Of a DNA stretch of 64,000 nucleotides, positions 33,402 through 44,074 are shown in pieces. Every line of letters begins with the position of its first letter. The first letter of the stretch is position 1. A program made the translations under genes and the position numbers. The stretch spans positions 10,705,071 through 10,769,070 of the forward strand of contig OX442415.1 of NCBI GenBank assembly GCA_949361645.1, in the 5' to 3' direction. The notes below the pieces were generated by a model, which saw only the letters and a program-made list of their open reading frames with translations, was not told the DNA's origin and ran no database searches. Source of the stretch: Spongilla lacustris (Eukaryota; Porifera; Demospongiae; Spongillida; Spongillidae).

Positions 33402-33944
33402 TTTCCTAATACATGTACGTATGTATTCTGACAAACCTGATTTGCCAGGCAAGCTCTCTGATTGCGCATCGATCGCTGTGATATTGCAGTTTATTGCTGT
33501 ATTGGGGATGAATTTAGTTAACACTTTTCTATCATTCTTTTATTGCGTCATTTGTTTCTTGTTTTGTTCTGTGCTGCTTGTTGTAGTGGTTTTTTTATTG
33601 TTCATTTATATATGTTGCACACTAAAAAATTTTTTGATTAAATTTCTGTTTATCGCTGACAATGCATGGTCTGTTTAAAATTATTCAGTGGTATTATCTG
33701 CAATAACTGCATAAAGGTGAACACTGTACCTGTGTACTGTTGATGATATGTTGGAGACTGATTTGTGTGATTACATTTGTTACAACAGCCAAGTTAGAAA
33801 TGCTCTGGTCCACCACAAGTATAGCTTGGGACAGAGCACATCACTTTTTCCACATCTACATGCAGATATATATGTGTCTATATTAACAGCTTGACAGTCC
33901 CTCAGTTTGTTATATCCTATTGAGCGTGCAACAAGTGACCTCAA

Positions 33945-34190
33945 CTGATTATGAGTGGTTTGCATGAGTACAACAACTGGAGTCCCTTAATTGGTTTCAG
34001 AAGCACGCAAGGAGATGAGCAGACTAATGGGCATAGCTCATTGCACTTGAGGTCATTTGCAATGTGTTTTCTTAGTTCTGCTGCATAAGCTGCAGACCCA
34101 GCTGTCACACTCGCTTCAGGTAAAATTTCTGCATTGAGTGACAGTAAGATCAAGTGCAGCTGGCTTGCCTTATGAATCAGAACATCAACT
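33945..34190 (-). pseudogene. LINE remnant (C-terminal piece)
   Basis: On the minus strand, ELRKHIANDLKCNELCPLVC matches ESRKHVANDPKCFELGWICV in the remnant at 46335-47575. The frame soon breaks. Confidence 0.55.
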
Positions 34191-35091
34191 GGAAAAATTC
34201 AAGTAAAATGTCCCAACCACTTCAAGGTCATTTTTCATGGTGCTGGTTAGTTCCATGCAGCCAGATGATCTTTCAAATCTTTACAAAGCATTTTGTAAGC
34301 ACACATTCACACAAGTGAATACATGTACATATGTACCACAACCATGAATAGGAAAACCGTACAGTTTCAGTTTACCGTAACCATCATCGATGTCCAACAC
34401 CATTGCATGAGGCCTCTAACAAATGGAGGCAATGTGGAATAACCTTTTCTAACCCTACTCTATTTGAATATATATAATTGTACTCAGTCTTCTGAGCCGG
34501 GATCCATGCATCGCAAATAGCATCATTGATGTAGAGCTGAAACCCATAAATAATTAAAGAAAACACAAGCTCACACGTGATATCTTTTTTTCGTGTAGCC
34601 ATATTTGGTTTCGAGGACCCTCCGCATTACTCATGCAGTACCCCAGCAACTGAACCGTTTGATGTCTTAATTTGCAATATTCCTTATAAGCCTACTAGTA
34701 CAATGTTGTGACTAAAAAAATTTAACCGGCATTTTACGCCGGATGAAGTTCTGTTATGAGGTGCGAATATATGTACAGTACATGTACAAAAGAAGTGATG
34801 CCAATCAAATATTTGGCCCGGCGGCATGGACTGTGATGTCAATTACGTAATCGTTCCGTACTTTGGGTATCGGTACGGGTCTTTTGCGTTTTTTGTTATT
34901 AGCCCCCCAGGTTTTCAAATGTAGGTAGTTAAGCAGTTTATAAGTGCATATTGTCTAACTTTTATAAATTACATCAGTTGGAAATAAAAGCCGCGGCACA
35001 GCATAGACGAGTAGTATATTCCTTTGCCTACTTAAACGGTATACCGTTTCTTGTATATTAATTTAATTTCTTGATAGAATTAAAAGATTGA
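34191..35091. other. No gene recognised
   Basis: A 72-codon minus-strand frame at 34384-34602 has no recognised domain or exon context. Otherwise nothing is evident. Confidence 0.4.
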
Positions 35092-35420
35092 GTCCCCTGC
35101 ATTCTTATTTAAAAGCAAGATGTGAAATGGAGGAAACGTCACAAACAAAACGCTATAAAAATGCAACAAACAGTATGGGATCAGGAATGCAATGAACTCT
35201 ATACTGATTATAGACTGTAGTCTCAGGCACACTGACATGTGAATGCGATTAGCAAATTGAAATGGCTGCATGGAGAACTGCTGAAGTAAAATAAATCTGT
35301 ACAGAGTTCATTGCATTTCGGATCCCATATTTTTTGTTGCAATTTTATAGCGTTTTGTTTGTGACGTTTCCTCCATTTCACCTCTTGCTTTTAAAAACAA
35401 ATATTAAGAATGCAGGGGAC
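35092..35420. mobile_element. Foldback MITE (~330 bp)
   Basis: GTCCCCTGCATTCTTA at the left and its complement at the right begin two imperfect inverted arms of roughly 110 bp around a unique centre. Confidence 0.8.
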
Positions 35421-35899
35421 GCAATAAAGATAGCCTACACGAGGGCTACATCATGTGTATGCTCACAGTATAAAGGTTAAACTGATTTCATGAATCCCTT
35501 TTATACTTGCATACATAGGTACAACGGTCAGTGCATGTGACTAGTTCCTGCTTACCTCGCTTTTATGTTTTCGTATCATCGTGACTGGTGCACGAGCCTA
35601 CGTATACCGTATAGCAAGCATTCACAAAATTCTGGACCTCACATACATGTATTTAGCTTTCAGGGGTATCAGGGGTATCTTGCATACAAGCATACACTTA
35701 CATGTATGCATGGATCGTCAGATCAGCGAGAGAGCTCTCATGTCTTAGCATGCAGATTTTGATACTGACCAGGTCATAACGTTAATTTGTTGTTATAATT
35801 ACTTTTTTAAATTGCGCCATTGTACACTTGTGTGACCTTAGGCGCGCCATGTGCTGCGTGTACAATTTTTTAAAATTATTATTATTACTATTATTTGCA

Positions 35900-35905
35900 T
35901 ATAAG
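35900..35905 (+). promoter_or_regulatory. Putative TATA box of ferritin
   Basis: TATAAG lies about 30 bp before the iron-responsive element. That would start the transcript just before the hairpin, as in cap-proximal ferritin IREs. Confidence 0.45.
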
Positions 35906-35932
35906 GATGTCCTAAAATATTCAGACTCCCAG

Positions 35933-35964
35933 TTGTCAAGCTGTAGCAGTGACTGCACTGGCAA
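35933..35964 (+). promoter_or_regulatory. Candidate iron-responsive element in ferritin 5' UTR
   Basis: The loop CAGTGA (35947-35952) is flanked by a five-pair upper stem (TGTAG with CTGCA, one wobble), an unpaired C at 35941 and a lower stem TTGTCAAG with CTGGCAA containing one bulged A. This is the IRE consensus: bulged C, five pairs, CAGUGN loop. Known IREs let iron-regulatory proteins block ferritin translation when iron is low. Confidence 0.7.
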
Positions 35965-36010
35965 TTCTATATCGAATTTTATTCCGTTTTGATTTTTAGA
36001 GAAGAAGAAA

Positions 36011-36681
36011 ATGAGTCGATGCAGGCATAACTACCATGAGGAATGCGAAGCTGGAATCAACAAGCAGATCAACCTGGAGCTGTACGCCATGTACACCTAC
36101 ACGTCCCTGGTGGGTGAAATCTGTTGGACGCAAATTTTTTTAGTTACCGCTCTGCTGTTAATGCATGTGAACATTTGTATCATGCGTGACATGCATGTGT
36201 ACAGGCCTCATATTTCGAGCGTGACGATGTGGACCTTGCGGGGTTCACCAAGTTTTTCCGCGACTCTGCCAAGGAGGAGTGGGATCACGCCCAGAAGTTT
36301 ATGAAATTCCAGAGCGATCGTGGTGGAAGAGTCGTTCTCCAGGATATCAAGAAACCGGAAAAGGACGAGTGGGGCACTGGCCTGGACGCCATGGAGACCG
36401 CACTGGCGCTGGAGAAGACCGTGAACCAGGCTCTCCTGGACCTGCACAAGGTCTCGGACAAGCACAATGACTACCACGTGCGTTGATACTGCATGGCGAT
36501 AGCAATTGAATTCACTACGCTTGTATATTTTATATGGCAGATGTCTGACTACATCGAGACGGAGTTCCTTGGTGAGCAGGTGGAATCCATCAGGAAGATT
36601 GCTGGCTACATCGCCAACCTGAAGCGTGTTGGGCCTGGTCACGGTGAATACCACTTCGATCGCGAAACCCTGGACCATTGA
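36011..36681 (+). CDS. Ferritin, H-type (three exons, 170 aa)
   Basis: Exons 36011-36109, 36205-36477 and 36541-36681 join in phase 0, with GTGGGT and GTGCGT donors and ACAG and GCAG acceptors. The product begins [20 protein letters not shown] and is a full-length four-helix ferritin. Ferroxidase-type residues are present: Glu in LELYAMY, the Glu pair and His in [11 protein letters not shown], and Gln in LGEQVESI. So it should oxidise Fe(II) and store it in a 24-subunit shell. No signal peptide is seen, which suggests a cytosolic protein. The [13 protein letters not shown] loop is typical of animal H-type and soft-tissue ferritins. The candidate IRE upstream indicates translational control by iron. 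Nothing in the gene appears broken. Confidence 0.93.
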
Positions 36682-37042
36682 GAGCAAAACTTTAGACTCT
36701 ATAGTGCAAGTTCAACAGCTGTACATGTAATTATTTCCCCTGTGCAATCAGCCGCGGTCACGATTGTACCGATCGGGTACTGAAACCCTAGTATGCGTCT
36801 ATACATGCATGCATGTACATGTACAACATGTAGGTACATTAGCGACCTTGGGTCTGACTAGGTCGTGACACGATGATCTAAAATACTCTTGTTTACCATA
36901 AATGTATAGACCAAATGACATGTACACCGGACCACCAATGATACTAAATGGACGCGGGCTAATTGACCCTAGTCTCGCGTGCCACGAGTCCATGACGTAA
37001 AACAATATTACGTTACGCCAACATTCCGTGTGCTAATTTGGC

Positions 37043-37796
37043 CAGTGGCGTAGTGTGGCTGTTGAGCGCCCGGGGACATAATGCAATAATGGCGCCGCCC
37101 CCCCCCCCCCCCCCCTACAAATAAAGGGGCGGATCTAGGATTTTGCAGCGAGGGTTGGTAGGCAGGCGCAAGGGCGGAGAGGGATATGCCGGGCCTCGAT
37201 CTTCCCAGCAAGGGGGTATGCCGAGCTCACCCAAAGGGGGTCTGGGGCTCTGCCCCAGCCGCTTTGCAACTTTCGCACTTTTTAAGCCACAAAAACATGA
37301 TACTTTAGTACAATTTAATACACTGCATTTGCTTCCGCAAGCAACCTATGCCTTTGCACGTACATTCAATCGTTTACATCAGTTTGGGGAAGTATCCGCC
37401 CCCGCAAAACTACCCTCGCGCTATGACTGGCGCTATGTGTACCTGTCTGTACGATAATGGCTAACCGCTCGCTGCCATTGTGAGCCTGTGCATAACAGGC
37501 TCACAATGGCAGCGAGCGATAACCCTGAAGTTGGAACTGCAATGTGTCTATTCAACAGATTATGGAGGTGACGATTGGATACCGTATCTTCAATGCGGTG
37601 ATTATAGAAATAAATTTAAAAGTTTGCGTGCAGATCGAGTGCAGATATTTGTTTAATAACAAGACTCAAGGTGTGCCCGCGGGCCCGTTCGCGTTAACGC
37701 GATGCAAATTGTGTATTTTGGCGCCCCTAAACCCCTGCGCCAGGGGACATATGTCCCCCCCCCCCCCCCCCCCCCCCCCCCCTCGCTACGCCACTT
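37043..37796. mobile_element. hAT-like non-autonomous element with 8-bp TSD
   Basis: The ends read CAGTGGCGTAG and CTACGCCACTT. AATTTGGC occurs immediately outside both (37035-37042 and 37797-37804), a perfect 8-bp target duplication as expected for hAT. C-tracts lie just inside both ends (about 37099 and 37755). The centre holds a hairpin of about 60 bp (37467-37517). A reversed partial copy lies at 23745-24190. No transposase. Confidence 0.88.
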
Positions 37797-37804
37797 AATT
37801 TGGC

Positions 37805-39005
37805 CGCTACCAATTAGATTGCAGCGGTCACATGACTAGCTGTGTGTGTGTGTGCAGCTGTAGATAAGATATACTATTGCCTTTGCCATGAACTATTAAG
37901 CTGGATTACATCTTGAGTACTAAATACATTCTTGACGTGTGACTGGAATGTTGGCCGGCGAAAGTCTCCAGACGCAATATCTCATTTATTACGCAGTGGC
38001 CCGCGAAACTAAATTGACTTATCTCCAGCTCATTTGGCGGCAAAAAAAAAGCATTAATTCAGTATAACCAATGAATTGAATCCGATCACATTACCGGGTG
38101 CCATAGCTGATGGCACACTGCGCACATGACTGATATAATTGTGGGTGCATATCGTCGTCACTGCATGTGAAATGGCAGACTATGCAATTAGGGCGGATAG
38201 TATAGTAAGTACTAGGACACAATGTTAACGGAACGGATAAAACGGATAGTCCTATACTTAGCCTGCATGTGCTAAATATAGGACTATTAGGACTATTTCG
38301 TTTTTTCTTATCATAAATCCTATTTACCACCAACTTTCTAATAGAGAATGTTTTTGTATAGTTGTATCATTGCTTTATATTCATAACTGGATGCACTGAT
38401 ATGCTTTCAAAAAATACATGTATTAACTGAATTTTATAACTCATGTTGCAACAGACATTTTTACACTGATCACATATAGAATATCCTTTATATACATGTG
38501 TAATATAAAAGTAGTGATACCAGAGAAACTTTTTTCTTCTCATATACGGGTAAGTCTGTTTTCTTATTGATATGACAGCAACAGGTGTCAACTGAACTTC
38601 ACCTCATTCCGTGCACCAGATGATACATTCAGCATGCTTAAATGTACTTAACACGACAATGCTTGTGCCCATCCACAAAAACAGTTTTTTAGTGACAATG
38701 CATACTGTATGCATGCATCTGACAACTGCTCAACATTTACGTGTATAGATTGATCATCCAGATTTTCATACATGTACATCTAATTCATTTCCTGAAGTTT
38801 ATGTACATATATGGCTAACTTTAAGGCATTACGTCAACCAATGTTTGCCCCACAACCTGAATTTTAGTTGGAACGTCGTTCAAAATTATGAACAGCTCAG
38901 GGTCAGGCAATGTTTAAAATTTCTGTTTAACTGAATTGGACTTCAGATAATGTCTCCAATGTTTGTTAATGGTAGGTGTGTAGTGGCAGAGCATATAGGC
39001 ATGAC
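37805..39005. other. No gene recognised
   Basis: AT-rich sequence with no exon I can support. Confidence 0.45.
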
Positions 39006-39009
39006 AGAA

Positions 39010-39460
39010 TCATGTGACAAATAGAAATACGCAAATGAGTGTCGGCTGCTTACTATTGGTAAAATAGAAGTCATAGTAAGTAAGGGGAGGGGTAGGGGTA
39101 GTGGTATGGAGGGGTAGGGGTAAGGGTAGTGGTAGGTAAGGGGAGGGGTAGGGATAGTAGTAGGCATAGTGACAGGAGAGGTCTTCACTGATTATGGCAT
39201 GCTCTGGTGCTGCACCTTCCTCGCTGAATAGCTCAGGTAAGTTATCCTTCAAACGAAGGCACTCTATCAGTTCATCAACACTGCCATTAGAAAGCATTGC
39301 ATCAATAGTTTGCCATGTGTTATATGTCTACAGAATAAAGTTTCCAAAGGAAACTCCTTAGCACAGGATGGTGAGGTGCAGCTGCCCTTATTACCCTCAG
39401 TGGACTGGAGCATGTTGGGAACTGACAGGAAATAGGGTCCCCATGCCACTCACTAAAGCA
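39010..39460 (-). pseudogene. Unrecognised coding fragment, frameshifted, with GGGGTA repeat
   Basis: Two minus-strand frames overlap around 39270-39300. The upstream one contains QSTEGNKGSCTSPSC, the downstream one VDELIECLRLKDNLPELF, and together they look like one disrupted protein. The downstream part runs into a GGGGTAGGGGTAGTGGTA simple repeat (39080-39165). I cannot assign a family. Confidence 0.3.
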
Positions 39461-40197
39461 CAAGTCTGATTGCCAAGTGTTATCATGATGCACATAACCA
39501 CACTCAAATGTACACTCCTTCCCTTACGTCATTATGCCACATACCTTTTGTAAGCTGGTCCATTTAGCTCACTCCACTCCACCTGCCCTTGTGTCAGAAT
39601 GCCTAGAATTGTTTGATGTGGAGGTTCCTCTTCACTTTTGTGAAATTGATGCTACAGTAAGTCCATGGCAACCTTTGAACTCTTAAAATTTCCTTGATGA
39701 GGACAAAATCTATAGCAATGTTATCTAGGTCCTAGATTATGTTATTTTATGTATTTCATGATAGCCATGCTATTCTGCACATTTTGATTTTAGTAGGAAA
39801 TATTTTTCAAACATTTAATTAAAATAACAAGCACGCATCGAAAACTCCCCTTCAATAGACTCTTCTTGCATGTGTCACTGACCCATGGCCAAGCCCTAGC
39901 TGTTGACCTTACACATCAGGTGGTTCTACCAGCCTCCACCATTCTCTATTGTTGAAGGTGAGAGGGTGGCTAGGGTCTGAGCGAACATATCGGTCGGCAA
40001 GCATTGTACCATCAAACCCTTGCTTAGAATCTACATCACTTAGCCACAGCTGCTATATTTATTAAGTACCTATAATTGTACTGTTCTATGTATTTCAAAG
40101 CTAGTGCTAGTTATAAAAACTGTACAGAAGACCCAACTACCATAATCCTTCAAAAGTTCCACATTGAGCACAGGAGGTGGTTCAGTGAGTGAGTGCA

Positions 40198-40380
40198 TGT
40201 GTGTGTGTGTGTGTGTATTGAGTGTGCATGAGAATATGTGCATGCACATGCATCTGTTCTTGTTTGTGAATGTTGCAGGTACCAGACTGCGTGCTCCCTT
40301 ACCCACCTTTCACTGCACACTCCCCTCCCACCTTTCACTGCACACTCCCCTCCCACCTTTCACTGCACACTCCCCTGCAC
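40198..40380 (+). repeat. (GT)n run and 25-bp tandem repeat
   Basis: A GT run at 40198-40217, then three copies of CCCACCTTTCACTGCACACTCCCCT at about 40299-40375. No gene; flanking sequence 39461-41260 shows no supported exon. Confidence 0.8.
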
Positions 40381-41267
40381 TATCCCCTCTCACTCCATAG
40401 TTTATTGTCCAATATGCCAATGCATGTGAAATTCTAGGCAGCTGTTATCAGAAGCTATATGCTTGAGTGTGTGCATTGTAAAACTATCATGATAAGTGTG
40501 TTTGATTCTTCATCAAGACATACTAGCTTGTATATTCAGTTGTAATTGCACACTAAAAGTCCATTTTGGTGCTGCACTTAAGTATTTTCACTGCTTTATA
40601 TGTACCAAGTCTGATAACCCGCTAGAGCGAAGAGTTTTGTAGCGTCCTTCTCTATGACAACCTTTAACAAAGTTCATTTATTGATGCTGAGTGTAAGTGC
40701 AATTGTCACGCACTTACCTGCAGTTTCTGTTCCTCTTATCCCGATAAAATATCTAATTCTGCTACAAAACTCTTAGCTCTTTTTCTACTTGCAAACACAA
40801 CAAAACGCCACCAACACCTTATACTCATGCAGGTCCATGCTAAAAAACGCCAGCACCTCGGCAGCGTGTGGTAGAACTGCATGAGCACTTGATGCGTGCG
40901 ACAGAATTTCCTGGAAGCGACAGAATTTCGGTCGCTTCGTAAACCCGGCCTAGCAGGCCGACCTGTCAGGCCGGGTTGGCCTTCGGCAACCCTGGGCGGG
41001 AGATACTTCTCAATTCAATTCACCCGCCGAGTATTCTTCAGCACCATTTTATTGACACGTGTCTGGAATCTGCCGTTTACGTGCGTGGGTGTATGACTAT
41101 TAATACTGCATTTATGTATATTGTATGAATATGCAATGTAATTCAAAATGCAATGTAATTCAAAATGGATATATTTACGAAGCAAAGGTGAGGGCGTGTC
41201 CATTAGCTTCGCTACTGACTTCACGCAAGGCCGTTACTTATAAAGCCACGTATAACCTTTTTTCAGC

Positions 41268-41452
41268 TGGTTTCTTGGAGAGCTGACGGCTGATGAAGCC
41301 ATCAATGTTATAAAAGAAAGGGTTGAGATAAAGACGTTCGTGGTGTACAAAAACTTGGACAACAATACATGTACGTACGTATTAGTTTCTAAATCTATTG
41401 ACTCTACTATTGAAATGAGAGAGATAAACAGCTGTGATTATCAGCGGTGAGG
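41268..41452 (+). pseudogene. Possible degenerate SH2-like exon
   Basis: After TTTTTTCAG an open segment begins WFLGELTADEAINVI and continues TFVVYKNLDNNTCTYVLVSK. This resembles the start of an SH2 domain (W-F-G then F-L-V-R then Y-x-L-S). The key FLVR arginine is replaced by Tyr, so phosphotyrosine binding would be lost. It stands alone and is probably a relic; chance resemblance cannot be excluded. Confidence 0.3.
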
Positions 41453-42068
41453 TTAGTCGCTTTAAAAAGCACCTTAAATAGAATGTACACCGTGTTGGAA
41501 AACATTTGTGTAACGATTCAACCGTGCACTTCCATTATTCCATTACAAATGTATACAAAATTAATGTCATACAATCAAGCGTTTTCGCAACGGCAAATGG
41601 TAGGATAGCTTTAGCATAGTACATGTACTGTATGTATATTGTGTATTATGACTCAGGGGCATGCCAAGATCTGCGTGCATGTACATATACTCCCCATGTA
41701 CACCGGCCAAACGACTTAATTCTACAGGTACCAATATTAATATGTAGCTGCAGTGCATATAGGCTAGCTTGAGCTGCATGCATGACAGAACAAAGAGATT
41801 CTGCTTTAATCTACTTTTAAAGTGATTTGGAGTGTAGCACCCTCATACTGATCAGAAATCCAGAATTCTTGTCATTCAAGATTAATTGACAAGTTATCAA
41901 TTGAATGATTTTGACTTCGCCACCAAACGATCGGCTGGCCTGCTTATATACGTCTGATAATGCTGAAAGTTACGTTGCCTGATCATGAGGTGGTGTGTGT
42001 AAGAACTGTTGCGATGTAAATGCACATGCAGAATTTGCGGTCACATTCGTGTTTGTATTTCCATGCAG

Positions 42069-42445
42069 CCTGATCGACTTCGCACCATTACCCTCAATAA
42101 ATGAAGCCGAGCTCATTGCGTCACCGGAAGGTACGTTATACGAACCATGTACTGAACCATGTACCTATATAATTGTAATTATATATATATTGAAGTGTCC
42201 ATACATGCACAGACGTCTGCATACACATGTATGGACAATTCAATGGCGGTGTATATAATGATTATTATCATAATTATTATCATATTATATATTCTGCAGG
42301 GCTGCCGCGGAATAGCACACAAGAAAATTCCCAAAGCTTACAAAATCTCCATCGACCACGAAATCGTACATGTACATGTGCATGTATACGCAACTGCTGC
42401 AGCAATTGTCTATATGAGCGTTGTCGCGACAGCTACTGTCTATAA
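42069..42445 (+). CDS. Cysteine-rich protein, last two exons (copy 1)
   Basis: Exon 42069-42130 ends at GTACGT in phase 1 and encodes APLPSINEAELIASPEG, an acidic pro-region-like segment. Exon 42300-42445 starts after ATTCTGCAG and ends in TAA. It encodes about 48 residues with a basic LHRPRNR stretch followed by eight cysteines in the last 24 residues. The same two-exon arrangement with matching first-exon sequence lies at 62061-62402 in opposite orientation, which supports real exons. No signal-peptide exon was found; upstream sequence is also shared by both loci (about 41860-41960). A secreted disulfide-rich peptide is likely but not shown. Part of the cysteine run comes from ACATGT simple sequence, so some of it may be repeat-derived. 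Confidence 0.55.
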
Positions 42446-44070
42446 GTCCTTTACATTTGTTTGCTGCGGGCCTTGTATGTACTGTTACATACTTTGCGAT
42501 TGGATGAAGTAAAAATATACATGTGTATAGGGCTTGAACTGTTAACAGTTTTAGACTTGTGCATGTATTTGTGCATGTATATCGACACAAGTACAGTGCC
42601 AGAAAGGAGTTTTACAGCTATGTATATATGTATATTGCATGCATAAACGCGTTTTACGTTTATCGTAAACATACTGCTTAGACCGCGGTGGATAACGACA
42701 TAACGTACAACTTGGTACAAGGCTACATGTATATATATATAGGAAGGAGGCTGCCATACGCACGGGTGTAATTTTGGTGGATGCGCCTACATGTACATAC
42801 ACATGTATGTGTCTTTTGCCGTACGTCATGTTTGGTGGCCAAGCGTGTACAATTTCCACTACACATTACGACACATATGCATTACGTACTGCTTGTATGG
42901 CCACGCCCTGTGGAAAGAAATTTTTTTTTTTTTTTTCTTCTTGCTTCTTGCATGTTGCCTATTGTGTTGTTGTTACATGTATGCTCTCTATGCAGAGATG
43001 CTAGATGAAAAAAGTATTTACGTAGTTGCTATAATATACCACGTTGATTTGTTGTTTTGCAGAGGGCCGGCTCATGGGGCGGGGGCTTAACTTTAATCTA
43101 TAAGCGTTTTGTAGTTTTGTGTGTAGATCAATGGACTATACATCTTCAGACTGTAAAAATGCACGCATGCGCACATGATCATCCTGCGCAAACCCTGGAT
43201 CCATGGTAGTGTTGTCCCCAGCCTGATATGCGCTACTGCCATATGTGGGTCTGGGAAAGAGATGAGATCCATGGTTTGTTTGCACAATCTCGAGATTGCC
43301 CTTATATTTATATGGGACAGTATCCGCGAAAACTTCCTATGTTTTGTAACATTATAAAATAATCGTGTTGTAACGTTTGAGTCGCTATATCGTCCGATGC
43401 GGAGCCCCAGAAGCCAACAGTTTTTGCGTTGTAAACCCTCCAAAAGTATACGTAAAAACTGCACCAAAAACGATAAACTCTATTATCTTTGCGTGACGTG
43501 ACACCAAAGTTGACCGGTGGTGTTATCAGCATTGTGTACAAACGATCTTTAATATAATGCATACAATGGCAAACCTTTGCTTGGTCACTTTCGACTCCGA
43601 GGCCCCATCTGGTCAGTCCAGAGTATAACTTCAACGTCAGAAGAACCAGTGAACTATAATATTGTTACGCGCGATCGATGGATTTGCGCGATTCATCGAT
43701 TGCGCTGCGCCATCGATGGATCCATTGATCGCGCTATAGAATCGGCGCAATCTCTAGATTACCTGCGTAGTATTACAAGCCACCTCGCTACATGCCTGCA
43801 GTTAGTCTCAAGGTACTACGGCTTTCTCCTACACATGTTTTACTTATTATTGGGTTATACAGACCTGCAAATGGACTTTTAAAGTATATTCGTATGTTAA
43901 AAACTGTTGTGTACAACTCAACCAGAGTACATAGAGATACGTTAGTAAATGAACTGAGCTATAGTTAATCAAAGAGCTTGTATGTACACTGATCATCAAA
44001 AATTATGAATACTTACATGAATCAACCACACTATACAAGAAAAATCATTGAAGCATGCACATGAATCAAA
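42446..44070. other. No gene recognised
   Basis: Contains many ACATGTACAT-type words, a T-run at 42921-42936 and ATCGAT/GCGCGATC palindromic words at 43670-43740. No supported exon. Confidence 0.45.
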
Positions 44071-44074
44071 GCGC

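Noticed and set aside
33385..33678. Hydrophobic 97-codon frame resembling membrane segments
   Set aside because: It begins within a recent tandem duplication and its hydrophobic part comes from T-rich sequence; no exon context.
40941..40985. GGCCTAGCAGGCC / GGCCGGGTTGGCC hairpin as an RNA gene
   Set aside because: A short GC-rich inverted repeat without promoter or known RNA fold.
42774..43090. Three overlapping short frames with a Phe run
   Set aside because: All arise from a T16 run and shift into each other; no splice or homology support.
43670..43745. ATCGAT/GCGCGATC palindromic cluster as an operator
   Set aside because: Short imperfect palindromes with no adjacent gene; more likely a simple-sequence cluster.
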